Of a stretch of DNA of 64,000 bases, positions 1-8,370 are shown piece by piece; position 1 is the first letter of the stretch, and every line of letters begins with the position of its first letter. The notes beneath the pieces were generated by a model. That model did not search any database. It worked only from the letters and a program-made list of their open reading frames with translations, and was not told the origin of the DNA. The DNA comes from Pseudomonas sp. FEN. Its GTDB lineage: Bacteria > Pseudomonadota > Gammaproteobacteria > Pseudomonadales > Pseudomonadaceae. A program made the position numbers and the translations under genes. The DNA lies in the NCBI RefSeq assembly GCF_904067045.1, contig NZ_CAJFDC010000036.1, positions 946,001-1,010,000 on the forward strand, given 5' to 3'.

Positions 1-234
1 ACCACGGCGGGTGTAAATCAGTTGCGCATCGCGCTCCATGGCACGAAGCCGGCGGCGCAGAGCCTCGATCTGATCCTCAGTGGTCAGACCGAACTCATCC
101 ACCAGCTCCTCGCGACTGGCCGGCGATCCACGCTCGGACAGGTGCGCCAGGATAAGCTCGCGGCTAGGAATGGGGTTTTCGTATTTTTCCGCTTCACGAG
201 CGGCCTCGGGATCGAGGGACTGCCAATCGGCCAT
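1..234 (-). CDS. rnr: Ribonuclease R, N-terminal 78 codons (cut by window edge)
   Basis: This is the first 78 codons of the 3'-to-5' exoribonuclease RNase R, which degrades structured RNA in the cytoplasm. Translation from the ATG at 234 gives MADWQSLDPEAAREAEKYEN followed by a winged-helix-like segment (LSERGSPASREELVDEFGL), as in pseudomonad RNase R N-termini. The frame stays open to base 1, so the cold-shock, RNB catalytic and S1 domains lie outside the window. An AAGGTG sequence lies upstream but at a longer than ideal distance. The gene is transcribed away from the two tRNA-Leu genes. The identification rests on recognition of the N-terminus plus the usual placement of rnr beside tRNA-Leu in Pseudomonas. 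Confidence 0.85.
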   Translation of the reverse strand, partial: MADWQSLDPEAAREAEKYENPIPSRELILAHLSERGSPASREELVDEFGLTTEDQIEALRRRLRAMERDAQLIYTRRG

Positions 235-395
235 TAGATAAATTTCACCTTGTCTATATGCGGGTTAGTTTGGCATACGTGTATTGAAACGGGAAATTTC
301 AGGCGCACGGGCCACCTTAAAACCCGTTTGTCCGCATGAAAAATGCCGAATGAACAACATTGAAGCGTTTTTTTTGGTTTTTTTCATGACAGGGG

Positions 396-424
396 TTTAC
401 AGCTAAAACGCGCCTCCGTATAGT
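396..424 (+). promoter_or_regulatory. Sigma-70 promoter of first tRNA-Leu
   Basis: A -35 TTTACA (396-401) and a -10 TATAGT (419-424) are separated by exactly 17 bases. A GC-rich discriminator (gcgcgcc) follows, typical of stringently controlled stable-RNA promoters. Transcription would start near 431, some 28 bases before the tRNA. Confidence 0.8.
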
Positions 425-458
425 GCGCGCCATCGACGACGGAGACGTTGACGATACT

Positions 459-545
459 GCCCAGATGGTGAAATTGGTAGACACGCCAGCTTCAGGTGCT
501 GGTGACCGCAAGGTCGTGGAAGTTCGAGTCTTCTTCTGGGCACCA
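459..545 (+). tRNA. tRNA-Leu (anticodon CAG), copy 1
   Basis: The 87-nt gene starts GCCCAGA and ends TCTGGGC-A-CCA, so the 7-bp acceptor stem pairs perfectly and the CCA end is encoded. The anticodon stem-loop CCAGC-TTCAGGT-GCTGG presents anticodon CAG, which reads CUG leucine codons. A long variable arm (gaccgcaaggtc) marks a class II tRNA, and the T arm contains GTTCGAGTC. The gene has its own promoter and terminator. A second, sequence-identical copy lies 360 bases downstream. Confidence 0.97.
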
Positions 546-580
546 ATTCAAGTTTCAGAGTAACACTCTGAAATCTCACA

Positions 581-604
581 AAAACCCGCGAAAGCGGGTT
601 TTTG
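581..604 (+). terminator. Rho-independent terminator of first tRNA-Leu
   Basis: AACCCGC-GAAA-GCGGGTT forms a tight tetraloop hairpin followed by a T run. Confidence 0.85.
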
Positions 605-638
605 CGTTTCCGGGCCTCACAACCTGAAAATACCGCAA

Positions 639-690
639 CTCTGTAGGGGCGCGGCGGTGCGGCGTCCCGACAAGCCCTGCTCCTACAGGG
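639..690. repeat. REP-like palindrome between the tRNA genes
   Basis: The arms ctgtaggggc and gctcctacag flank a GC-rich core containing cggcgtcccgacaagc, as in other REP-like elements of this window. No ORF worth calling is present. Confidence 0.55.
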
Positions 691-754
691 CGAGGCACGA
701 GCCTACAGCGGCGCAATCTTCCGTCCGAGATTTAATTAAAAGCAAAAACAGGGG

Positions 755-783
755 TTTACAGATCAAAAGGCGCTCCGTATAGT
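755..783 (+). promoter_or_regulatory. Sigma-70 promoter of second tRNA-Leu
   Basis: A -35 TTTACA (755-760) and a -10 TATAGT (778-783) are separated by 17 bases, with the same GC-rich discriminator type as the first copy. The flanking bases have diverged from copy 1, whereas both promoter hexamers are kept. Confidence 0.8.
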
Positions 784-818
784 GCGCTCCATCAACGGCG
801 TGCAACGCTGCTGATGCT

Positions 819-905
819 GCCCAGATGGTGAAATTGGTAGACACGCCAGCTTCAGGTGCTGGTGACCGCAAGGTCGTGGAAGTTCGAGTCTTCTTCTGGG
901 CACCA
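819..905 (+). tRNA. tRNA-Leu (anticodon CAG), copy 2
   Basis: The 87-nt sequence is identical to the copy at 459-545, including anticodon CAG, long variable arm and encoded CCA. The identity continues about 50 bases past the CCA, into the terminator hairpin, then stops. The leader between promoter and tRNA differs from copy 1. The pair looks like an old tandem duplication whose transcribed parts were kept identical by gene conversion. Confidence 0.97.
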
Positions 906-940
906 ATTCAAGTTTCAGAGTAACACTCTGAAATCTCACA

Positions 941-963
941 AAAACCCGCGAAAGCGGTTTTTT
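941..963 (+). terminator. Rho-independent terminator of second tRNA-Leu
   Basis: A CCGC-GAAA-GCGG hairpin is followed by six T residues. Compared with the first copy one G is missing at the base of the stem, which shortens the pairing. Confidence 0.8.
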
Positions 964-1008
964 GCGTTTCTGCCCTCACTACTTCTCCTGAACACACCAC
1001 ACCCATGT

Positions 1009-1300
1009 GGTGAGCGGGCCTGTCCGCGCGGGGGTGCGAAGCCCCCCCCCAAAAAAAACCTGCAATCGCGTTTTCTATGACAGAACCGGGATGCAGGTTT
1101 TACGACGGCTTCGCAGTCGAGCGCGGGCAAGCCCGCTCGCCACAGGCAGCCGCTCAGCCGCAGGTCCGTACTTTGTCGACCTTGAGTCTTCGCGGGCAAG
1201 CTCCGCCCCACAGGATTTGTGTCGCTCCACCAATCTGTGGTCGGGCACGGACACTGTGGGAGCGGAGCTTGTCGGATCGCCGCACCGCCGCGAAGAGGCC
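1009..1300. repeat. Cluster of REP-like elements in the 906-1316 gap
   Basis: The 410-base gap between tRNA-Leu and the chemoreceptor gene holds no convincing gene. It contains at least three REP-like units: about 1107-1145 (gcgcgggcaagcccgctcgc), about 1188-1214 (ttcgcgggcaagctccgccc) and about 1254-1297 (tgtgggagcggagcttgtcg). A degenerate unit near 1009-1050 ends in runs of C and A. The units alternate in orientation and could form hairpins at the 3' end of the minus-strand chemoreceptor transcript. Confidence 0.6.
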
Positions 1301-1316
1301 CGCACTGACACCCTGG

Positions 1317-3251
1317 TCAGGCGCGGAACTGCCCCAGGCTTGCCTTGAGCTGCCCCGCCAGACTGTCCAGCACCTTGCCGCTAGCCGTGGTCTCCACCAC
1401 CGCCTGGGCCGCACGCTCGGCCTGGGCATGGATCACCTCGACCCGCCCACGCACCGCATGCGCGCCCTCGGCCTGGTGGGCCGCCGCCTGGGTCGCCAGG
1501 CCAATCGCCGCATGCACCTGCTCCACCGAAGACTGCACACTCTGCTGCAGCTTGACGCTACTGCGCAGCACCGCCAACCCCTCGCTGGCCTGACGTCCCG
1601 CCTGCCCAATGGCCGCCACGGCTTCCCGCGCGCCCTGCTGCAAGGCACCGATATGCGCCTGGATATCGCCAGTGGAGCTTTGCGTCTTGCTCGCCAGCGC
1701 CCGCACCTCGTCCGCCACCACGGCAAACCCACGACCGGTTTCTCCCGCCCGCGCCGCCTCGATGGCCGCGTTCAGGGCCAACAGGTTGGTCTGCTCGGCA
1801 ATCCCGTGAATCACCGTCAGCACCACTTCAATCTGCTCACTTTGCTGCGCCAACCGCTCGATCACCTTGGCACCGGTATCCACCTGCCCGGCCAAAGCCT
1901 CGATCAGGTTACCGACCTGGGCCGAAGTCCGGGTGTTTTCATCCGTCGCCTGGCGAATATCCACCACCTGCTTCAGCGCAGCCTGCATCGCATGGCTTTC
2001 GGTCTGCGCGTCATCGGCCATCTTCGACAGCTCGCGCAAGCTCTGCGCCACTTCGTCACGCTGCAATTCGGCGGCGGCATCGGCACCGGCATTGCGCAAG
2101 GTCATCTTACCGATTTCCACGCCGGTCCGCTGAGCCACATCGCCGGCTTCGCGCACGATAGGCTGCAGCTTGTCGACAAAGCGGTTCACCGCCGAGGCCA
2201 TGTCGCCGATCTCATCATTGCTGTTGAGCTGGACCCGCTTGGTCAGGTCTCCGTCGCCAGCCGCCAGATCATTGAGGGCCGCAATCAGCAGATGCAGTTT
2301 GTTGACCACTCGCCGCCCCAGCACGACCGCCAGCAACAGCAGCACGCCAAGACCGACCAGGGCCAGGCCCAGGCCGATCCGCCAGCGCAAGGTCTGCGCC
2401 GCGTCCTGCACGGTTGCGGTGGTGTTGGCCTGCATTTGCGACGCGGTGGCCTGGGCCGATTGCAGACGGGCCTGCATCGCCTTGGAACTGTCCGCCGCCG
2501 CCCCCTGCAGGCTGTCGGCCACCAACTTGTCGCTACTGCCGATCAAGGCCGTGAAGCGCTGGTCCAGGGCTTTCAGATCGGTCTCGACCGACGCCGTGGA
2601 AACCCCCATGCGGACCTTGCCGATCTCCACGCCATTGGGGCTGATCGACGCTTCGAGGTAGTAGACCGAAGGATCGCTCTTCGCCGCGCTGAGCACCTTG
2701 TCCAACGCCCGCTCGCCCTCGCCCTTTGCCAACAGGGCCTGGTTGATCGGGTTTTCCCGGTTCAGGTAGCGGGTCAGGTGTTCGCCGGTCGCATCGTCAT
2801 AGACCACGAACAGTACGTTCGGATTGCGCTGGGCACGGCGGGCGAATTCGGAGAGGGTCGGTACGTCGTTATCCCACATGGCCCGAGGGGCTACGGAGGC
2901 GAGCAACTGCGCCATATCGTTGGCCGAATCCCGCAGATCCTTCTCCAACGCAGCACGCAACTGGGCCTGCTCATCCTTCAGTCGCGAGGATAAGCCACTG
3001 GTCAGGCGCTGGCGCGTACTGACGGAAAGGCTGTCGAGACTCGACGTCACCTCCTTGCCCGCCTGCTCCAATTCCCCGGACAGCTTCTGGCTGTCGATAC
3101 CCAGACGAGAGCCCAGGTCGGCCTCCAGCGCAGTCACCGTGCTTCGGGTCAGCGCAACCGCCACCAGCACCTGCACCAAAAGGGCGATACCCAGGGTAAC
3201 GAACACAGGCCGCAATAGACGGCTTTGTAACAGTGAGAGAACGGCCGACAC
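1317..3251 (-). CDS. Methyl-accepting chemotaxis protein
   Basis: A 644-residue inner-membrane chemoreceptor that passes ligand signals to CheA/CheW. Visible parts in order: transmembrane helix 1 (about 16-35), a periplasmic sensor region of about 255 residues rich in Ser, Ala and Gln, transmembrane helix 2 (about 292-314), a HAMP linker, and the signalling hairpin. The hairpin contains the family signature (IAEQTNLLALNAAIEAARAG, near 485) followed by GRGFAVVADEVRALA. I chose the GTG at 3251 because GAGGA lies seven bases upstream; an earlier in-frame start would add 27 residues without a clear ribosome site. The gene stands alone, with no che genes nearby. The ligand cannot be told from sequence. 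Confidence 0.9.
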   Translation of the reverse strand: MSAVLSLLQSRLLRPVFVTLGIALLVQVLVAVALTRSTVTALEADLGSRLGIDSQKLSGELEQAGKEVTSSLDSLSVSTRQRLTSGLSSRLKDEQAQLRAALEKDLRDSANDMAQLLASVAPRAMWDNDVPTLSEFARRAQRNPNVLFVVYDDATGEHLTRYLNRENPINQALLAKGEGERALDKVLSAAKSDPSVYYLEASISPNGVEIGKVRMGVSTASVETDLKALDQRFTALIGSSDKLVADSLQGAAADSSKAMQARLQSAQATASQMQANTTATVQDAAQTLRWRIGLGLALVGLGVLLLLAVVLGRRVVNKLHLLIAALNDLAAGDGDLTKRVQLNSNDEIGDMASAVNRFVDKLQPIVREAGDVAQRTGVEIGKMTLRNAGADAAAELQRDEVAQSLRELSKMADDAQTESHAMQAALKQVVDIRQATDENTRTSAQVGNLIEALAGQVDTGAKVIERLAQQSEQIEVVLTVIHGIAEQTNLLALNAAIEAARAGETGRGFAVVADEVRALASKTQSSTGDIQAHIGALQQGAREAVAAIGQAGRQASEGLAVLRSSVKLQQSVQSSVEQVHAAIGLATQAAAHQAEGAHAVRGRVEVIHAQAERAAQAVVETTASGKVLDSLAGQLKASLGQFRA

Positions 3252-3346
3252 TGGAGATTCCTCGACTTTGGCGCCATTAATTTGATAGCACCCTTTTTTG
3301 AGGATAATCCCAGCAAGGCCCGTGCCGAACAACAGGCAGAAACGAC

Positions 3347-3370
3347 AAAGGGCCCCAAACGGGGCCCTTT
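3347..3370 (-). terminator. Terminator downstream of purA
   Basis: The palindrome aaagggcccc-aaac-ggggcccttt lies 22 bases past the purA stop and just before the chemoreceptor gene. A-rich and T-rich edges allow it to work in either direction. Confidence 0.75.
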
Positions 3371-3391
3371 GTGATCTACATCAACGGCTTA

Positions 3392-4684
3392 TCAGGCGAA
3401 CGGGTGACGCAGAACGATGGTTTCGTTGCGATCCGGACCTGTCGAGATAATGTCGATCGGCGCGCCGACCAACTCTTCGATGCGCTTGATGTAAGCTCGC
3501 GCCGCCGCTGGCAGCTCTTCCAGGGTCTTGGCACCCAGGGTCGACTCGGCCCAGCCCGGCATCTGCTCGTACACCGGCTCCAGGCCGATGTAGCTGTCGG
3601 CGTCGGTTGGCGCGTCGATGACTGCACCGTTTTCGTTCTTGTAGCCTACACAGATATTGATGACTTCAAGACCGTCGAGCACGTCCAGCTTGGTCAGGCA
3701 CAGACCCGAGATGCTGTTGACGTCGATGGCGCGACGCAGGATCACGGCATCGAACCAGCCGCAACGACGGGCGCGGCCAGTGGTGGCGCCGAATTCGTGA
3801 CCACGCTTGGCCAGGAAGGCACCGACATCATCGAACAGCTCGGTCGGGAACGGCCCCGAACCCACGCGGGTGGTGTAGGCCTTGGTGATACCCAGGATGT
3901 AATCCAGGTACATCGGACCGAAACCCGAACCGGTGGCAATACCGCCAGCCGTGGTGTTGGAGCTGGTGACGTATGGGTAGGTGCCGTGGTCGATGTCCAG
4001 CAGCGAACCCTGGGCGCCTTCGAACATGATGTCCTTGCCGGCGCGACGCAGTTCGTGCAGTTCGGCGGTGACATCGAGCATCATCGGCTTGAGCAGCTCG
4101 GCATACTCCATGCACTCATCGAGAGTCTTCTGGAAGTCGATGGCCGGCTCTTTGTAGTAATTGACCAGCACAAAGTTGTGGTAGTCGAGCAACTCGCCCA
4201 GTTTCGCGGCAAAACGCTCGCGGTGGAACAGGTCACCAATCCGCAGGCCGCGACGCGCGACCTTGTCTTCGTACGCCGGGCCAATGCCACGACCGGTGGT
4301 ACCGATCTTCAGCTCGCCACGGGCTTTCTCGCGCGCCTGGTCCAGGGCCACGTGATAGGACAGGATCAGCGGGCAGGACGGGCTGATACGCAGGCGCTCA
4401 CGCACCGGCACGCCTTTCTCTTCCAGCTTGATGATTTCCCGCAGCAGGGCGTCCGGGGCAACCACCACGCCATTGCCGATCAGGCACTGCACGCCTTCGC
4501 GCAAGACGCCCGACGGGATCAGGTGCAGGACGGTTTTCTCACCGTCGATCACCAGAGTGTGGCCAGCATTGTGGCCACCTTGATAGCGCACCACGGCGGC
4601 TGCATGTTCGGTCAGCAGATCAACGATCTTGCCTTTGCCCTCATCACCCCACTGGGTGCCCAGGACTACGACATTCTTACCCAT
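3392..4684 (-). CDS. purA: Adenylosuccinate synthetase
   Basis: A 430-residue cytoplasmic enzyme that joins IMP and aspartate using GTP, the first step from IMP to AMP. The N-terminus MGKNVVVLGTQWGDEGKGK contains the phosphate-binding loop with the catalytic Asp14, and GGHNAGHT near residue 40 supplies the catalytic His. The region GTTGRGIGPAYEDK and the late NKLD-like segment also fit the family. Length is normal. An upstream in-frame start would add five residues, but the ATG at 4684 gives the conserved N-terminus. It lies 54 bases after hisZ on the same strand, the usual hisZ-purA pair, and is followed by a strong hairpin terminator. Confidence 0.97.
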   Translation of the reverse strand: MGKNVVVLGTQWGDEGKGKIVDLLTEHAAAVVRYQGGHNAGHTLVIDGEKTVLHLIPSGVLREGVQCLIGNGVVVAPDALLREIIKLEEKGVPVRERLRISPSCPLILSYHVALDQAREKARGELKIGTTGRGIGPAYEDKVARRGLRIGDLFHRERFAAKLGELLDYHNFVLVNYYKEPAIDFQKTLDECMEYAELLKPMMLDVTAELHELRRAGKDIMFEGAQGSLLDIDHGTYPYVTSSNTTAGGIATGSGFGPMYLDYILGITKAYTTRVGSGPFPTELFDDVGAFLAKRGHEFGATTGRARRCGWFDAVILRRAIDVNSISGLCLTKLDVLDGLEVINICVGYKNENGAVIDAPTDADSYIGLEPVYEQMPGWAESTLGAKTLEELPAAARAYIKRIEELVGAPIDIISTGPDRNETIVLRHPFA

Positions 4685-4738
4685 AACACTTGTCCTCATT
4701 CGCGCAAACTTGGTGCCGGCAGCCGCCGGCGGGAAAAC

Positions 4739-5926
4739 TCAAGAAGCCAGCGGCAATACTTGCCAAAGCCCGTTCTGCTGAATCAATTGCCGGTCGCAGT
4801 CCGCTTCGCGGGCGGCGGCCAATGGTTGTCCGGGCAAGGCCTGGACCACACGCCGACCTTCGCCGCGCAACTGGCAAACCAGCTGCCAGAGTGCAGCATC
4901 CGTACTGTCAGGCATCCAGATACCGCCGGACGGTAGCTCGACCTCGGCACGCCCCAGGGTCACCAGGGTTTTCAAATCGGTGGAAAAGCCGGTGGCCGGA
5001 CGCGCGCGCCCGAAGTCCGCGCCGATGTCGTCGTAACGGCCGCCCTGGGCGATAGCCTGGCCGACCCCCGGTACGAATACCGCGAACACCACACCGGTGT
5101 GGTAGTGGTAACCGCGCAGCTCGCCCAGGTCGAAATACAGCGGCAATTGCGGGAAACGCACGGCCAGACGCTCGGCAATCGCCAGCAAGTCATCCAGCGC
5201 CGCCGTGACCGGAGCCGGCGCGCCGGCCAGGCACACACGCGCCGCCGCCAGCACTTCGCGACCGCCACACAGGTCCACCAGCGCCCGCAGCATGGCGGCC
5301 AGATCGGCCGGCAAACCTTCGGTCAGCTGGATAACTTCATCGATCGCCTTGCGTTGCAGGGCATCGAACAATTGTTGCTCCACTTCACCGGACAAGCCGG
5401 CGGCGCGGGCCAGGCCACGGTAGATGCCGACGTGGCCGAGGTCCATGTGCACATCCGGCACATCGGCCAATTGCAGCATCGCCAACATCAGGCTGATGAC
5501 CTCGACGTCGCTGCTCGGACTGGCATCGCCATACAACTCGGCGCCCAGCTGGATCGGACTGCGCGAGGACGACAAGGCCCGCGGCTGCGCATGCAGCACG
5601 CTACCGGCGTAGCACAGGCGGCTGGGGCCTTCGCGACGCAGGGTGTGGGCGTCGATACGCGCCACCTGCGGCGTGATATCGGCGCGGAAGCCCATCTGCC
5701 GGCCCGACTGCGGGTCGATCACCTTGAAGGTACGCAGGTCCAGGTCCTGGCCGGCACCGGTCAACAAGGACTCCAGATACTCGATATGCGGGGTGACAAC
5801 GAACTCATAGCCCCAGCTCTGGAACAGATCCAACACCTGGCGCCGCGCCACTTCGATGCGCGCCGCTTCAGGCGGCAGTACTTCTTCGATACCATCTGGC
5901 AGGAGCCAGCGATCTACCGTTGCCAT
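4739..5926 (-). CDS. hisZ: ATP phosphoribosyltransferase regulatory subunit HisZ
   Basis: A 395-residue paralogue of histidyl-tRNA synthetase that activates the short form of HisG at the first step of histidine synthesis. The N-terminus (VDRWLLPDGIEEVLPPEAAR) and the class II synthetase-like core (LDLRTFKVIDPQSGRQMGFR, then DITPQVARIDAH) are visible. The C-terminal anticodon-binding domain of true HisRS is missing, as expected for HisZ. It precedes purA with a 54-base gap, so both probably share one transcript. The 300-base gap upstream, to hflC, contains the hflC terminator and presumably the hisZ promoter, which I could not pin down. Confidence 0.93.
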   Translation of the reverse strand: MATVDRWLLPDGIEEVLPPEAARIEVARRQVLDLFQSWGYEFVVTPHIEYLESLLTGAGQDLDLRTFKVIDPQSGRQMGFRADITPQVARIDAHTLRREGPSRLCYAGSVLHAQPRALSSSRSPIQLGAELYGDASPSSDVEVISLMLAMLQLADVPDVHMDLGHVGIYRGLARAAGLSGEVEQQLFDALQRKAIDEVIQLTEGLPADLAAMLRALVDLCGGREVLAAARVCLAGAPAPVTAALDDLLAIAERLAVRFPQLPLYFDLGELRGYHYHTGVVFAVFVPGVGQAIAQGGRYDDIGADFGRARPATGFSTDLKTLVTLGRAEVELPSGGIWMPDSTDAALWQLVCQLRGEGRRVVQALPGQPLAAAREADCDRQLIQQNGLWQVLPLAS

Positions 5927-6123
5927 TACGCCTTTCCCCTATGATCCGGGCGGCAAGCCCACAGGCGAGCCTTGAGTGAAGCAGAAAATGGTTAACGCGC
6001 GCGCAAGAACGACGCGACGAACAGCCTGAAACCGGCTTCGTCTACCACTTTCCTCGAAAAACCTGTCGGGTCGATCAACCCGCTGCCTGCCAACCTGCTT
6101 CTGTTAATCAAGCATGCAGACGC

Positions 6124-6150
6124 AAAAAAGCCGGGAATTTCCCGGCTGCC
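6124..6150 (-). terminator. Terminator at the end of the hfq-hfl operon
   Basis: On the minus strand GCAGCCGGGAAATTCCCGGC is followed by TTTTTT, a clean intrinsic terminator about 80 bases past hflC. The rest of the 5927-6232 gap shows only a small GGGTTGATCGACCCG hairpin and no gene. Confidence 0.88.
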
Positions 6151-6232
6151 GCATCATACACCCGTTTTCCGAAAGGATCACCCCGCCCGGCGTTTTAGCT
6201 GCCGAGCGGAGGGGGGCACGATGCGTCTTGGA

Positions 6233-7102
6233 TCAGGGCTTGGCTTTTTCCAGGTAACGGAAGAAGTCGCTGCTCGGGTCCAGCACCAGCACGTCGCTCT
6301 TGTCCGCAAAGCTTTCACGGTAGGCGCGCAGGCTACGGTAGAACGCGTAAAACTCCTGGTCCTGGCCGTAAGCCTTGGAGTAGATCGCGGCAGCCTGGGC
6401 ATCACCGTCACCGCGAGCTTCTTCCGACTGGCGATAGGCTTCGGCCAACAACACCCGGCGCTGGCGATCGGCGTCGGCACGAATGCCTTCGGCCAGCTCA
6501 TTACCCTTGGCGCGGTGCTCACGAGCCTCGCGCTCACGCTCGGTGCTCATGCGCTCGAAGACGCTGCGGTTGACTTCCTTCGGCAGGTCGATGGCCTTGA
6601 CCCGGACATCGACCACCTCGATACCCAACTCCTTGTCAGCCATCGCGTTCAGCGAGCCGGTAATGTCAGCCATCAACGCATCACGCTCACCGGACACCAC
6701 TTCGTGCAGGGTACGCTTGCCGAACTGGTCACGCAGGCCCGCCTCCAGACGCCGGGACAGGCGCTCGTCGGCGATCTGCTTGAGGCCGGAAGTCGCGGTA
6801 TAGAAACGCTCGGCGTCCTTGACCCGCCACTTGGCGTAGGCATCGACCATCACCGCTTTCTTTTCCAGGGTCAGGAAACGCTGTGTCGGGGCATCCAGGG
6901 TCATCAGGCGGGCGTCGAACTTGCGCACCTGGTTGACGTAGGGCAGCTTCACATGCAGGCCGGGCTGGACGTCAGCCTGGACCACACGACCGAATTGCAG
7001 CAGGACGGCCCGCTCGGTCTGCAACACAATGTAGAAGCAGTTCCAGGCAGCCACCGCCACGACGACCCCGAGGATCAGGGCGATCAGTGATTTATTACTC
7101 AT
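6233..7102 (-). CDS. hflC: HflC, membrane protease modulator
   Basis: A 289-residue SPFH/prohibitin-family protein that pairs with HflK around the FtsH protease in the inner membrane. A single N-terminal membrane helix (about residues 5-25, LIALILGVVVAVAAWNCFYI) is followed by the SPFH domain (LQTERAVLLQFGRVVQADVQ onward) and an Ala/Glu-rich coiled coil (EREREAREHRAKGNELAEGI). It ends near YRSLRAYRESFADKSDVLVL, a typical HflC end. The ATG shares one base with the hflK stop (TGATG), implying translational coupling. An intrinsic terminator follows. Confidence 0.95.
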   Translation of the reverse strand: MSNKSLIALILGVVVAVAAWNCFYIVLQTERAVLLQFGRVVQADVQPGLHVKLPYVNQVRKFDARLMTLDAPTQRFLTLEKKAVMVDAYAKWRVKDAERFYTATSGLKQIADERLSRRLEAGLRDQFGKRTLHEVVSGERDALMADITGSLNAMADKELGIEVVDVRVKAIDLPKEVNRSVFERMSTEREREAREHRAKGNELAEGIRADADRQRRVLLAEAYRQSEEARGDGDAQAAAIYSKAYGQDQEFYAFYRSLRAYRESFADKSDVLVLDPSSDFFRYLEKAKP

Positions 7103-8274
7103 CAGCGGCTCTCCCGGGTGCGTGTGGGTTGCGGCTCGGTGATGTGCGGCGTGACATCAGTGTTGCCACTGGCCATCGGCCCCACGCCCTTGGTCGGCGA
7201 ACCGCCACCCGAACCGCCCTGGATCATCTTGTCCAACGGCAGGTAAAGCAGGTTGCTCTGGCCATTCTTGTTGCCGGTCACGAGGACCTTGCTGGTGTTG
7301 CTGAAGACTTCCTGCATCGTGTCCAGGTACAGACGCTCACGGGTGACTTCCGGAGCCTTGCGATACTCGGCCACCAGCTTGGTGAAGCGGTCCGCCTCAC
7401 CCTTGGCGCGGGAAACCACTTCGTCGCGATAGCCGTTGGCGTCCTCGAGGATACGCTGGGCCTGGCCACGGGCTTCAGGCACCACGCCGTTGGCATAGCC
7501 TTCGGCCTGGTTGCGCGAACGCTGCTCGTCTTCGCGGGCACGGATCACGTCGTCAAAGGCTTCCTGGACTTCACGCGGCGCGGCGGCGCTCTGGATGTTC
7601 ACCTGGGTCACGGTGATACCGGTGCGATAAGTGTCGAGGAACCGTTGCAGGCGCTCCTTGATCTCGCCGGCCATCTGCACGCGCCCTTCGGTCAGCACCT
7701 GGTCCATCGCGGTGGAACCCACCACGTGGCGCAGGGCACTGTCAGTGGCCTGTTGCAGACTGATTTCCGGCTGGTCGACATTCAGCACGAAGTCCTGCAG
7801 GTTGCTGATCTTGTACTGCACGGTCAGCGGCACTTCGACGATGTTCTCGTCTTCGGTCAGCATCTGGCCCTGCTTGGTGTACGCCCGCTCACGCGTGACG
7901 TTCTCCATGAACTTCTTGTCGATCGGCGGGAAATAGATGTTCAGGCCCGGCCCGACGGTTTCGTAGTACTTGCCGAAGCGCAGCACCACGGCCTGCTCCT
8001 GCTCATCGACGACGTAGACCGCGCTGTACAGCCATATGGCTGCGAGCACGACGAGGCCAATGCCGAGCAGACCGAAACCGCCGCCCTTGCCACCGCCCGA
8101 ACCACCCTCGTCACCGCGTTTCTTACCGCCACCGAACAACCCGTTCAGGCTCTCCTGCAGCTTGCGGAAGGCTTCGTCGAGATCCGGCGGCCCCTTGCGG
8201 TCGCCGTTGTTACGGCGCTTGCCACCCCAAGGATCCTGATTGTTCGAGTTGCCACCCGGCTCATTCCAAGCCAT
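7102..8274 (-). CDS. hflK: HflK, FtsH protease modulator
   Basis: A 390-residue partner of HflC in the HflKC complex that modulates FtsH. It begins MAWNEPGGNSNNQDPWGGKR, the Gly/Asn/Pro-rich cytoplasmic tail of the family. One membrane helix follows (about residues 80-100, GLLGIGLVVLAAIWLYSAVY), then the SPFH domain, a coiled coil (EDEQRSRNQAEGYANGVVPE) and a Gly/Ser-rich C-terminal tail. I chose the ATG at 8274, which gives the conserved MAWNEPGG start; a longer reading adds eight unsupported residues. It lies about 100 bases after hflX and overlaps hflC by one base. Confidence 0.95.
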   Translation of the reverse strand: MAWNEPGGNSNNQDPWGGKRRNNGDRKGPPDLDEAFRKLQESLNGLFGGGKKRGDEGGSGGGKGGGFGLLGIGLVVLAAIWLYSAVYVVDEQEQAVVLRFGKYYETVGPGLNIYFPPIDKKFMENVTRERAYTKQGQMLTEDENIVEVPLTVQYKISNLQDFVLNVDQPEISLQQATDSALRHVVGSTAMDQVLTEGRVQMAGEIKERLQRFLDTYRTGITVTQVNIQSAAAPREVQEAFDDVIRAREDEQRSRNQAEGYANGVVPEARGQAQRILEDANGYRDEVVSRAKGEADRFTKLVAEYRKAPEVTRERLYLDTMQEVFSNTSKVLVTGNKNGQSNLLYLPLDKMIQGGSGGGSPTKGVGPMASGNTDVTPHITEPQPTRTRESR

Positions 8275-8370
8275 AGCGCTCTCCATCTGATAAAGCAAAG
8301 ACGCGCCCGCGGCGCGCCGACCAATGCTACAGAATGCCTGTCAACGCGGCACAACCGCTTTCCCAGGCTT

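Noticed and set aside
459..905. tRNA-Leu genes as an integration site for a genomic island
   Set aside because: No integrase gene, no partial tRNA 3' end and no foreign genes lie nearby; the second copy is a complete tRNA with its own promoter.
1077..2993. 638-codon plus-strand ORF opposite the chemoreceptor gene
   Set aside because: It mirrors the codon structure of the minus-strand chemoreceptor, is rich in Arg, His and Gln as GC-rich antisense frames are, and shows no family motif.
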